From: Heliopora coerulea
Taxonomy: Eukaryota > Cnidaria > Anthozoa > Scleralcyonacea > Helioporidae
Length of the DNA stretch: 64,000 nt
Assembly: GCA_030142905.1 (NCBI GenBank)
Contig: JASJOG010000015.1
Span: 1,183,001-1,247,000 of the forward strand
Direction of reading: 5' to 3'
Part shown: positions 33,818 through 55,274 of the stretch, piece after piece
Layout of the letters: each line of letters opens with the position of its first letter
How positions within the stretch are numbered: the stretch's first letter is position 1
Made by a program: the position numbers and the translations under genes
Notes under the pieces: model-generated
The model's database searches: none
Seen by the model: only the letters and a program-made list of their open reading frames with translations
What the model was told of the DNA's origin: nothing

Positions 33818-36800
33818 TTAAAAACCCGAAAATTTCCTCTAATTTTCGTATATCATTAGGTTACACTTATTTCATTGTGTTTAGAATCTGGAGTGTATAA
33901 TTTTTAGAAGATTTAAGAAGTGCTTGAAATGTCGCGTCTTTGTCTGGAAAAAATGCCCTAGAATACGACAGAATTTTAGTACTTTTTGTAAAAATGTGAT
34001 TGCTGAACAGTCCCATGCCTACTTTTTCGTATGTAAGACCTCTGGTTTGAATGACTTTAAAAGATTTAAAATAGTGTTAATATCATGGCGTAAATGATAG
34101 TGTTTTGAAGTTTATTTCGATGACAGCATGCCTTCGCCACATTACATCACTAAGCTAAAACTATTATCTGGTTTATGCCATACATACGGTATGACACTTC
34201 CTTTGAATTGTAATCCCTGCGTGAAGTCACTTTGAATGCCAGAATAAACTGTCCTGATCAAATGTAGCATAGCAACGTAATGTGTCCAAGTACCCTTAGG
34301 TGAGCTGTAGAGAGGGTAAATATTGTACTTATTCCTATGCTTATAACATTTATTAATAATTCATGAAGAAAAAAATAAAAGAATTTAAAGTTTGATCAGT
34401 TGTTGTAAATGTGATACAACCACCAGTGGTCGTATTACATTGATTTTCATGAACTATTCGTGCTATTTTCTCGACTAAAAACTTTGGAATCTTCATCATT
34501 TTTGAAGAACACGAATGCTTCCATGTTTTCGTTTCATAAGTTGTTTACAAGATTCGCGTCCGTGTTCTAAACATTACAAAGTTAATAGACGGGGGAGACT
34601 CTATCGTCGGTACGCTCCAAGAAGAGAACCTGGGTACGAGTTGTGCCGAAGATGGCTTCGTAATGGGTTTAGATTTTCAGAATTTCTTAAAGTACGCTAT
34701 CAGATTTCCAAGAGTAGGACCCCTTCGGAGACCTGAGATCTAGTTGGTAAATCTGTGTAACCCGCTTTTTTTGCTTTCCTTTTCACCACTTACAAGTTTT
34801 TCACGAAGAAAATTAGAATTTAGGTTTATCGTCTTTACGATAAATTTGGTGATTTAGTTAATTATGCTTATTATAATTTATTGTTACAGAGGTAATTAAT
34901 TAAAATTTATCGCAGATCGTATTTTATTTCTTAAGATGAAATCAATAGCTGGCTTGGTGATAACAGCTGCTGTCCATACGTGGGACGTCTCTGGTTTCCA
35001 TGCTGATTGAGTGCCATGTAAAGAAGAGAAGAACGACCTTATCTCCTCAGACGAGGCCATCGTCTCAACAAAGCCATATAATTAATTGAAAGGCCACAAA
35101 AACCATCCTCTTCTAATTGAGAATTAACCCCGATACCTGGCTGTGCCATTTGTTGAAACAAAAACCTAACATATCGATCTTGTCAACGTCTGAAAGGTTA
35201 AACACAGCACGAGATTACAGAATAGGATTGGACGCAACAAAGAAACTTTTACCAACCGGAAATGTGAAATATTCCATTTGTCTTTACCCCTAATGGGTGA
35301 CGTCAAGCACTCAATCACCAGTTGGTATTGCCCAGTGCCTTACTGGATGTTGCTGTTGAAAGCTGGTAGAAAGTTCAACATAAGTAGATAGGACACTGAA
35401 ACGTTATTTACCCGACGTTCCGACAATTATACTCCGTTTTCACTCAATTCTTCACGTGTGAAGGTAAGTCAATCGCTAAGGATTGCTGTGGACATTACAC
35501 AAGCGTTGGTATGTGGATTGTTTACTCTGGGGAAGCTTTCTGACGATTACAGTGCATGTGGAAGTTCAAAATTCACTGTTAAAATGAACAACCTGGCCAG
35601 CAACCTCTATTTCTCAACACACAATGTTTAGTGTAAATAATAAAACCCACATTTAACGACAAAACCCATGTTCACGATGTCAAAGACTGTACTTAAAATG
35701 AAACCTGGATACAAATGATATTACCCTTGCTATTACAGACAGTACGGGTCAGGGCTTGGATTTGGGTTGTCAAAACAATCGCTTTTAATATATCTCCGTT
35801 TAAAATCAACCCGTATTTCCATTTGCTTTAGAATTCTACGCGCAAGAAGGAACCAATGTGATGGAATCCTGTTGTCAGCTGGAGTAACTTACGAGCGAAT
35901 GAGTCGACACAATTAGTCCTCACCTTGGAAGCGAGTAGCTTGACTAAATCAATAGCAATGGCGTTTCTGCGCGCGAAAGCCGGTTTCAATCTCTCGTTTT
36001 TAATCATAATGAGCACCTGGTATGTTTGCTCAGGTAAGAAAGATTTACTCATTTCAAGCTTGAATTGCCGTTGAGAATTGTTAAGGCCTAGAATTTCAAA
36101 GCTACTGAAGCGTAACCATCGAAGAAACTCGGAGAAACGCGATAACAAACGTTCGATGTGCCGATAAAGCATCGACAGGTTTGATTTAGTAGTGTAATTT
36201 AATCATCCTTAAGTAAAAATGCATGGGAAAGTTGGAACTTGGCAGTAGTTCTATAACTGTGATAATGAAACGCCGTCGTCTAGCACCTACGGGTTGTGGA
36301 TTAAATATAGAAGACATTTCCTGCAATCTTACTGTGTATTGCTTTCTGGAGAGCCCTTTAGGAGAAAATTCGTTGAAGTACTTTTGTCTGATGCCACTGT
36401 CAATCGATAGCTGAATAGGTTTCCTTTTCACGTTTGTCATATCTTTCTTAAGACTTAGTCACCTTATACTTTGGAGTTCAGTTGCACAGGTAATTATTAC
36501 TTCTATCTGGACGTACGGTTCATTAATGTTATTCGACCACGCAATCGTGGGTCATCAAGTATAATTTAGTATCTTATTCGTTTTATTTTTTCGATGGATC
36601 ACTAATCTGACTCTAGTCTAGGGTTTATTTATATTCCTTCCAATTCTCTTTAGACTTCGCGGCTTTTGTATAACTTTTCAAGGTCAGTTAAACATTCGAG
36701 TCCCTGCAGTTATTACCCTCGCTTTGAAAGGACACCTCGATTTTCACCCCAAGAGCTCATTGAACTTGACTCGGCGGAGGGTGAAATAGCATGCCGCGAA

Positions 36801-39800
36801 TCAGGAGTCTTCGCAAAAACAGCAGGAACGTTCCCTCGCAGTTGATGTAAACTTCCCTATTTTCATGTCAACGCACCACAGGGAATCCAAGGCATCAACA
36901 AATGAGAAAGATCGTCGCAAAACGCCATGATTTGTCTCAGTTAATTTGTAGCCGGTCTCAGTCGTATTGAACAAATGCGCGTTAATTGATGGTCTCGCCT
37001 CATTCATGGCGTCAGCACGATATGATGTCGATATCCAGCTTATTCCTTCGTTAAGTCATGTCATATGGCTTTAAAGTGAAAATGTACGTACTCATATGGC
37101 TCTCTAAGTCTTACATTGAACGTTCCTGATCAAGCATTGTATGTTCAGGAAATGTTATTTCTCAGGGTTCTTCAGAATTGGAGTTTTCCTGTGCAATAGT
37201 ATGGCGTGGTAGGCTTTGAGAGGTTTTCTTTGTCCTCCACTCTGGAAATATTGTCTCTCAAGCATTTGCTCTCATGAACCCTAGAGCGCTTCCTCTAGTA
37301 ATAGGCTAGTTTGCCCATGTGGTATGCCCTAGTAATTCTTCGGTCTTTTGGGTCGGAATTTTGTAAAACTCCGACATCCTTTCATGTGCTTCTTTTTTCC
37401 ACCCTCAATACCGTTCTCCACTAGGAAAAACGTGGCGTTAGTCAGCGAGGAGTTTATTTGAGGAGCTGTTTTTTGGGCCCATCTCTGATTATTCCTATCA
37501 CGGAATACACGGAAACAAAAGTCTGTTGTTTTAAGGAGCACTAGAATTACTTATTCGTCAGCATTTCCCACTTAAGTACAGAATAAATACAGCACTATCC
37601 AATGTACACTTTAAATGGAGTTGTTCCCTTAAACACAGTTATTCATTATTTTCGTATTTTCATTTTCCTAAATTGTTCCAAAACAGCTCGCCCTCTAATG
37701 ACCTTTCTTTTCGATTCACACGGTATTCAAGAAGACTATTAAGCTAGAGCATTAAAGTCAAAATAATACGTACTAGCCGTCGGCAAATTAGTGAGTTTAG
37801 GAAAACATGAAGCGGACGTCAACAATTCAACGACCTGACAGTACGATTTCTCTTTAAGACAAAAGAAATGAAAGATGTTTTTATCTCCGGGAATTCTTTA
37901 CGCCGTTCAGGCTCCTCTCAAGACGTAACAAAGAAAGCTTGCTGAAGAGTTAAGACAAGAACAGTTTGAGGTTGTATTTAACGAAAAACATAACCAACAA
38001 GCGAAATTTCTTGGAAGTATTTAGTCGAAAGGAAAGAGGATCTTGAGTTCAGCATGTATGGCTTGCTTCACGGCCATAAAAAGTACTTGGTCACTGGCGG
38101 CGTCTTTGCAACCTTCTTAAAAGGAAAGTTTTCGAAAGCTGCGACACCGACCCCAGGTAGCAAAGTACTTTAAATTCTACGGCCATGAAGCAAACTACAG
38201 ATGCTAAACTCAAGATATTCTTTCTCTTTCTGCTAAACACATCCGAGCAATTCTAGTTGGTCGATTAACGTCTTTGTCTCACGAATATTACTTGGGAGCA
38301 TTTGTTGGTCCATGCGGGCAATCGCACGCATTCCAAACATTCCTTAGCCACAACAATGACGAGGCTGCTTTGTGGGTGAACAGGTGCCCAGACTGCTTTC
38401 GTTTTCACGATTGTTTTTCAACTACGGTGATATCTAATGCTGTAATCTAATGCGAATATTGTTCACAAATGACGCAATTATACACAATGGTTTTTCGTAG
38501 TATATACGTTGCATTAAAATTCGTGATTAAAGGACAGGAAGGGTTAAAATCAACTTTACACCCTTTAGAACTCAACTCCAATGCATTCTTTCTTACATTA
38601 ACATGATGTAACCTCCTTCATGCAACTTGTCTCACGATGATTTGACTCATCATGCAATAAAATACACGTTTACATAGTCATGTCGTCGGTTGTCTTTCAA
38701 ATGAGTTGTAAAAAACTTTGTTTCCATTGCTGCTTATGGCCTCTGACACTCCACACTCAGCCAACCTTGATTCATTAGATCCCGCCAAATATCTGCCATT
38801 AATCCCCGTACGCCGAACTTCTCACGACCAAGTTTTTCCTGAAAATTTTTCCTTGACAAGGGGTCTTCCTCAAAAGCTGACCACGCCAGCTGTTGAAAAA
38901 GGCGATTTGTCAAGGAAAACACGTCAAGTTGTGACGTACACACGAAGAAATTAACCTTGGAAAGGAGAAACCTATGAAGGAAAGCTTGACAAGTGTGTAT
39001 GCGGCTTTACTTAAGCCGGCGTCATAATGAAGAAGGAGAAGAGCTCTTCCACATGTCTCATGCGTTGCAAGAGATGGTGTAAAGAATGGTCTGGGGACCA
39101 CAGACAATTCCTTTCTTTTGTTTTGAACTTAAAATCTGACCGTAAGGCCGCGTCGTATTTTCGTACACTCACAAAACTTTCTACCATAACAACACGAAAC
39201 AAGCCCGCAAAAAACTGAGTTAACATTCTCAAGAGGATATTAAATGTTCCTCTTCGCCGGACTTGCAATCAGGATGTCCGGTTGGGTAAGTGTCGAACAA
39301 GAAGTGTAAGTGTAACTGAAGTTTAACAAGAAGGTGCGGTAGCCGATCAGAAAAATCAAGCAACACGTTACCGCGACGTGACGCGACTTCTCATAGAATT
39401 CTCGAAGAATGACTGGCAAGTGGCGGACCTGGCTGCGTTATGGGGGAAATTTGTTGGTTAGGAATTTTTTGTTCCCCGAATTTTCCCCCTCTATTTATTC
39501 TCCTCCCACTTTTTATAAACTTTCACCACTAATTTAGCGTACTTTTCTGAGGAGGTTGGCAGCTAAAATCTCATTTATCCCTGATACTCCTTGGAATGGG
39601 AGTTCTGATGCTGATCATGCACCCTACACTAGATCGTGTTATAAAATACTTATGCCCAAGAAGCAGCGAAGAACATGCTACTTGAGCTTGCTCACTCGAT
39701 TTCTTCGGCAATTTATTCATTATGCAAGTCTCTGAATTTGTTGTGGTTTTAATCTTACCGACACTCTCGACGAAGGTGAAAGCCGTTTGCTAGAAGTTAA

Positions 39801-39977
39801 AATGTGAGGTCCATGCGCAGTTTGTTCGGAATAACCAGCATGCGGGCTGAAACAGAAATAAAACTAACCTTGTTTGTGGAATAGAGACTGGGAAGATTTT
39901 ATTCATGTATCATTTCACGAAATTCGCTCTTGCTAATTATCATTAACTCTTTCCCGGCGCTATAAGATTAGTATTAG

Positions 39978-40018
39978 TTTACTCTGACTAATGACAGACG
40001 ATTTTACTGGTCAAAGGG
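39978..40018 (+). repeat. Dispersed repeat with core CAGACGATTTTACT-GTCAA
   Basis: TTTACTCTGACTAATGACAG followed by ACGATTTTACTGGTCAAAGGG. Related copies lie at about 657-697 (minus), 26781-26821 and 63950-63990. Confidence 0.65.
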
Positions 40019-40625
40019 AGATCTCCCACCCCGAAAGACTTTAAAAAGCATATAGCCATGTTGACGCCATGAACACTGTTGGGATTTAGAACCTGCGCGT
40101 GCGTACTGAGCACTTTGCCATGGTAGTAAAGAGATTAGCACCAGCGTTCCGTCCTTAACATAGATTCATGATGGATCTCAACCTAACGTTGAAATTCACA
40201 TGAAGTATGTATCTATTGTAGATCATTGAGTTGCCGTCTACTTTTTCCGTTCGTATCCACTTGATAAGGTGCTCAAGATTGCTAATGCGTTTTTACCCAA
40301 TGGTAAATCAGCCCGTGGCGATCTGAGGGATGAAATGACTGAAGCGTTTCCAGACACAGCTGTGTTGCTGAGCTACATGACAAAGCCAATTGTTAGGAAA
40401 CACAAGTGGAGTTAAAAACGGTGTGAACACACTCAACATTTCTGTTAATCTTTTTTAAAGAAACATTGAAACTTAGGAAACATATGTGCGAACAAAGAGA
40501 TGGGCTGATAATGACCTAGACAATCTGATTAACTTTGTTTTCGTGTAAAGTGATTAGTCAGACGATTAACTGCGTTTCCTGTTGTCGTATTTCACCTATT
40601 TTGTATCTTAGCTTTCACAAAAACA

Positions 40626-50550
<9,925 letters not shown>

Positions 50551-51780
50551 CAGGTTTCTAAATCCAATAGAACTTAGTATTGGAATGAAGAGGATTCCGA
50601 GTGAACGCCGTCGGTTCTTTTTGTAAACCGCTCAACTTGCTAATACCTGTACTGCCGGTTGATACCGAAGACAGCGTGGAACACGTCGAGTGAACAGGGT
50701 CATGCCTGATGTCCTGGTTCGCCGGTAATTGTTTTCGAAACGAAGCGTTAAACGTCAAATGAACAGTCAGGATTTTTTTGAAATCCAAATCACGAATGTC
50801 CTTGTGTTATTATTGGCATCCGATCTGTTTCCTATGGAAAACATACTTCTTGAAATTTGTAATGCAGCATTAGTTGGCACTTTTGCCAGAAATCCATTTT
50901 CTTCCACGCTGCAGATCTTTTCACCGTGATGGCGCAAGCTACCAGGCTGAGGTTTTTTTTTCTTTGAAGTTACAGGTAGTCTATTCCTTGACGTACAAGC
51001 AGAAATCCAGCGTTCATATGCGCTTTAGCGCGATATCCATTTTTACCCGTCTTTCTCGTATTAAAAAAGGCTGACGTAAAGTTTATCGGAAAATCAACTT
51101 GACCTTCATTTACGTTGAAATGAAAGATGTTCACTTGGAAAGGACATGCTGAAGCGACGATCAGCGATTGTACTCCACGACCTTGATCCTCATCCAAGAA
51201 CGGGTCACCGTAAAAGCATCCCTCAGTAAAATTTGAGCACATTTTTCGGACGCAACCATATAAAATATTGAAGTTACGTGGCTACACTTCATCATGCAGA
51301 CGGGTTGTGTCGAAAACAAGTACACGGTTACGTGGCTTACACTATCATCACTTCCATGTTTCCTTACAAACTATACTTTATCATGTTCCATGGAGAACAA
51401 AAGTTTACCCAATTTAACATCACAAAGATTAAAAAAAAACAAAGCTCGTTTTACTCGGACTATAATAGCGCTAGATTTAATGTAATTATTTTTAACAGTG
51501 TTTTCCTCTCAATATTAAAGATAAATAATATAATAAATTTTTATAACTTCCAACAAAGCAGTGTGTAATTATCCTAACTTGGAAGTTGTGTTGTTGTCTT
51601 CTTGCCAATAACATTCGTTCGTACTTCTCTAACTTAACTGGTGACGATTTTGTCCACAAGTTGCACGCAAAATTACGCAGTTCTAAGTAAACGCTCCCTT
51701 AGCGTTCTGGCTCAGCGTACCATCCTGCCTACGCTCCACAAACACTTCTCTTGGTCGAACAGTTAACACAAAAGAATTAT
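50551..51780 (+). other. 3' flank of gene B2
   Basis: There is no further domain after the TAA at 50548. This is probably the 3' UTR. The first AATAAA lies at 51532-51537, about 980 bases on. Short frames here have no recognisable content. Confidence 0.4.
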
Positions 51781-51788
51781 TTCCAATG

Positions 51789-51822
<34 letters not shown>

Positions 51823-51866
51823 TATATATGTACGTATGTATGTATGTATGTATGTATGCATTGGAA
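51781..51866. repeat. Palindromic CATA/TATG microsatellite hairpin
   Basis: The tract opens TTCCAATGCATACATACA and closes TGTATGTATGCATTGGAA, with (TA)n and GTAC in the middle, so it is an inverted repeat 86 bases long with unique-sequence ends included in the arms. Confidence 0.9.
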
Positions 51867-52467
51867 ATATGTAATCATCAAACATAATTACTTGTATAAC
51901 TTTGTACAGCTGAAAAAGTCATGCCAACAAACACAAACGAGAACATGGACATATTGTTATTCCAAACACCTCTACTAAATTTGTTGTTAATAATTAGCAT
52001 GTCAGATTATTAGCTTGTAATTCAAAGATTGATCAGGAGATCATTTTAGTCCAATGTCACATCTGTCTAGCTGAAATCTATTTGAGTTTTCAATGGCTCC
52101 AAAAGAAAACTACAGTACAATGATGGCTGTAGTTGCTGAAGTATCAATTATTATATCTTGGAAACAATTCCCCAAACTATGTCCAATTTTCATCCAAATT
52201 GAAAGAGGTGAAACAGCACAATTCTTTTAAATCAAATAATTTCAAGGCTATTTCAAGACAAGTCTCAGTTATGATGGAAAAAGAAAAACAATATAAGTTA
52301 TGTGATCTTCACCTCTTTCATCAAACTAATGGTTTACTATGCACTCCCCCCTTTCAGAACAAATTTGACTGAAGAGATTTGACCAGCCACTGGCAGGAGC
52401 ATGGAAAAGAGCCTGGGTAAGAGAGTGGTATGGTTTGATTTTTAGAACATGTGTATGTATATACACA

Positions 52468-52511
52468 GTTGCCTGATGATCGCTTAGCAGCGTGAAACTT
52501 TAAGTAGCAAC
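52468..52511 (+). ncRNA. Hammerhead-ribozyme-like motif 1
   Basis: Stem I GTTGC pairs with GCAAC. The core CTGATGA is at 52473-52479. Stem II CGCT pairs with AGCG around loop TAGC. GAAA follows at 52494-52497. Stem III ACTT pairs with AAGT across one base (or ACT/AGT with a 3-base loop). The cleavage triplet is GTA. This is the type I arrangement known from animals. A T-T mismatch at the base of stem II could weaken it. Confidence 0.55.
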
Positions 52512-52627
52512 GTAAAGGACATTTTTAGTTAACATTTGTATTATGCTCTACCAGCCCTGGTATTGAGCACTCTATTCACGTTGATTTGGAATAACCATAT
52601 ACCTATATACATATATATATATATATA

Positions 52628-52780
52628 AGTAAAATAGGCAAAATTTTTTGCTGTCGCTACTCTGAGTTTCACATACTCAGGTGATCATCAGGCAACTGAC
52701 AGAATCTGTCAGTTGCCTGATGATCACCTGAGCACGTAAAACTCAGAGTAGCGACAGCAAAAAATTTTATCTATTTTACT
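52628..52780. mobile_element. Palindrome of two facing hammerhead-like motifs
   Basis: Two 75-base arms (52628-52702 and 52706-52780) are inverted copies with a 3-base centre. The minus-strand motif in the left arm (52696-52653) keeps CTGATGA, GAAA, stem I with one G-T pair, and stem III ACTC/GAGT. The right-arm motif (52712-52755) has AAAA in place of GAAA, so it lacks a required catalytic base. Confidence 0.8.
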
Positions 52781-52861
52781 TCTTTATTCACTCTACTGGT
52801 ATGGTATTGAGCACTCTTCATTTTCAAACCAACACTGCAACCTTCCTGGTCCTCACCTTTG

Positions 52862-52867
<6 letters not shown>

Positions 52868-52902
<35 letters not shown>

Positions 52903-52945
52903 CATACATACATACATACATACATACATACATACATACATACAC
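52868..52945 (+). repeat. (TA)n followed by (CATA)n microsatellite
   Basis: Uninterrupted TA then CATA repeats between motifs 2 and 3 of the cluster. Confidence 0.95.
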
Positions 52946-53026
52946 ATGTCAAAACTGGAAACAAGATATTGGCTGAAGGATATAGAGTGCTTAATACTTA
53001 AAGAGTAGAGCTGTATGCAATTATCA

Positions 53027-53070
53027 GTTGCCTGATAATCGCATCAATAAGTGAAACTCTGAGTAGCAAC
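53027..53070 (+). ncRNA. Decayed hammerhead-like motif 3
   Basis: Stem I GTTGC/GCAAC, GAAA and stem III ACTC/GAGT are kept, but the core reads CTGATAA instead of CTGATGA and stem II does not pair well. It is probably inactive. Confidence 0.45.
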
Positions 53071-53182
53071 AGATGACACTTTAAGTTAACTCTACTATAT
53101 ATATATATACCTAGAAAGTGTTATGGAGCAGTTATTTGTGTCTAAGTTGAAACACAAGATTTTGACTGGTGCACAGCCTTAT

Positions 53183-54301
53183 TTAACTTCCCAATCTGGT
53201 TGTATTTAATGTTGTTGGTGTTGTTTTGTTAAACTGCTTGGATATGCCCACGAAGCCATGAATTGGAGACTTCCCTGAACATAGATCATGGCTAAACTTC
53301 ACAGTGATGTTGGTGTTCCTGACTGGATAGCAAATTTGACCTTTGTTGTAACAGTAGTTCACCCTATACTCCAGTTTTTTGGATTCCTTTGTGAAAATCA
53401 GGGTGAAGACAACAGAGCTGCAGTTGAAGGATTCCTGGTCACCTAGAAAATGGCTTGAACCTCCTTTGCTTTGTGGATTGCAAGGTATCTCCTTAACCAG
53501 AGTTCTATTTGATTTAACCAAGTCCTTAACTGTTGAAATTTCAACAGACTGCATCTGGCCACGTTCGTTTACTGCAAGCACATGTGGGACGTCCACTTCT
53601 GAGTGCTGTATTATGTCAGCCAATGTTGTAATATTAAGAGCAAATAGTCCTAACGCTAGAGTAGTTCCAAAAATACACAAAGCCACACAGCAATCAAGTG
53701 ATGGCTCTGAATCATAGCAAGGTGAAAAGCACGATGGATATTTTCTGGGAAGAGAATCTCGCTTTCTGAACCAAACGTATGCTCCTTTGAAGAAGGTATA
53801 GCCAGCGACGAAAAGGCTGAGTGTAATGCATACAAACAGACTGACTTTCCAGAAACTGTAGACAACCGAGCATCTTACAATGTAATAATAGAGAACGATA
53901 CTTTGGATGGAATCCTCAAAGCAAACCTGGCAGAACAGGCAAACAAAAACAATCAGCTGACCAAGCTTTGTGGTGTTGTGTTTCTCTGTTCGGTGACTTC
54001 TGAACGATTTTGACAATCCAACAATGATAAGGATGTACCCAACTGAACTTATCAAAGCACAGACAACGCTAACAATCAGACTGAAGAAAAAGGCGCGATA
54101 AACGCTTTCATTTCGCGAGCTGACGTCTAAGGAATCTCCTCGAGAATATTGGTAAACATTCATGCCGTCACTGACACAGTCGTAAAATTCATATGTGATC
54201 CTAAGAAGGTAGAAGATGTACTGGACTACAGGCTTCAATCTCAAGATCACTGCGCCAAGCGAGCGACCAGCGTTCCGAAAACTCGCATCGACTTCATCCA
54301 T
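53183..54301 (-). CDS. Gene C: multi-pass membrane protein, unrecognised
   Basis: A single open exon of 372 residues, from ATG at 54301. Hydrophobic segments lie at about 70-96, 113-142, 151-178 and 204-231, with a possible further one near 26-40. After the last helix comes a hydrophilic region of about 140 residues with five cysteines (274, 294, 317, 324, 341) and five N-glycosylation sequons (265, 293, 331, 358, 366), so it should face outside or a lumen. The segments EFYDCVSDGMNVYQY and CFEDSIQSIVLYYYI recall the D..SD and E..PQ motifs of XK-family scramblases, but only loosely. An acceptor-like TTCAG sits directly before the ATG, so an upstream 5' UTR exon is possible. It is convergent with gene B2 and divergent from gene D. 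I cannot assign a function. Confidence 0.8.
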   Translation of the reverse strand: MDEVDASFRNAGRSLGAVILRLKPVVQYIFYLLRITYEFYDCVSDGMNVYQYSRGDSLDVSSRNESVYRAFFFSLIVSVVCALISSVGYILIIVGLSKSFRSHRTEKHNTTKLGQLIVFVCLFCQVCFEDSIQSIVLYYYIVRCSVVYSFWKVSLFVCITLSLFVAGYTFFKGAYVWFRKRDSLPRKYPSCFSPCYDSEPSLDCCVALCIFGTTLALGLFALNITTLADIIQHSEVDVPHVLAVNERGQMQSVEISTVKDLVKSNRTLVKEIPCNPQSKGGSSHFLGDQESFNCSSVVFTLIFTKESKKLEYRVNYCYNKGQICYPVRNTNITVKFSHDLCSGKSPIHGFVGISKQFNKTTPTTLNTTRLGS

Positions 54302-55274
54302 CTGAATTAGAGAATTCCAACGTCCTTCTCAAAATAAAAAAAATGATCAGCAGAAACAAGTCACATCGCAATGGGAGTTGATATTTGAATGTATTGCAAA
54401 CTAAGCAATATTCCATTTGAACACCGCGCGAGTTACGCACGAATTACGCGGGAGTAAATTATAATTTTCCCGAAATGTCCCGTTGACTTAAAAATGAAAT
54501 TATGATTCGTGCTGAGCAAAAGACTTTTTATTGATCAACAGAAGACGTTAACAGTTAAAAATGAGAAGAAGGAATTGTCCGAAAAAGGTAAAATATTTTA
54601 CGTTTCTTCTGCCGAGTATTAATCTTGTATTTGCCTCGCGGGATACACACGAGCAGTGTTGATAGGTTATTAATAAATATCAGTCATTACATCACAACAA
54701 CAGACTGTACCTGCGGTTTAATATGCTCAATATATTTCTTAGTTTCAATGACTGAAAATTCTTTGATTTGACTCGATGGCTCGAAGACTTGGTATGGTGA
54801 CTGGAACTCTGAATTGAAATGGAGAACATTTCTGTGGATTTTAATGGTACGAAATCTAGTATAATTTTTTGCAACGTGAGGGGTAATGAGATTTGGCGAT
54901 TCATGTTCACTCGAACAGGTTTAACGTATGGATATTGTTTGTCATACAGAGAGAGTTTTCCTTTGTTTTGAACGCCAATCTAACTGCACATGTTTTAAAG
55001 GAGTTTTTAACTTCCTTTTTAACTACTTCTGTTCATATTTACCCACGATTACCTTTGCATTTCAAGCAAAGTAAAATGGTTTGTGACGTGTCATCTTCAG
55101 ACGAATTCTCGCTTACTGTTCTAATTTTGACTATGTTCTGGTTCTAACGTCCGTGAGAATATACAATGCCCATTAATCGAACAGTTCTTTACTGCTTATT
55201 TTAGTGTTAAATAACCCAGATTTAAAAGAAGAATAACTAGTGGATCCACCGGCTCCATAACTAACATACGTATC
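54302..55274. other. Shared upstream region of genes C and D
   Basis: About 970 bases separate the divergent start codons of C and D. It is AT-rich and has no recognisable coding or repeat content. A bidirectional promoter is plausible; I found no clear TATA element in a decisive position. Confidence 0.4.

Larger units (their letters stand above)
32575..40625. other. Non-coding spacer between B1 and B2
   Basis: I see no domain-bearing frame or phased exon chain here. The first ~50 bases still show homology to the intron after the linker microexon (ATGACAGATTAAA). Two CRE palindromes lie near 33,800 and a dispersed repeat near 39,980. Short open frames on both strands look like chance. Confidence 0.5.
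52440..53115 (+). repeat. Cluster of related units carrying hammerhead-like motifs
   Basis: Three plus-strand motifs at about 52468, 52712 and 53027 each start GTTGCCTGAT and end GTAGC-(A/G)-AC. They are followed by related sequence (CTCTACCAGCCCTGGTATTG near 52548 and CTCTACTGGTATGGTATTG near 52792, both leading to AGCACTCT) and (TA)n tracts. Spacing is about 244 and 315 bases. A fourth, inverted motif makes the middle one a palindrome. The layout resembles tandem non-autonomous retroelements with ribozymes (retrozymes), an inference. Confidence 0.6.
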
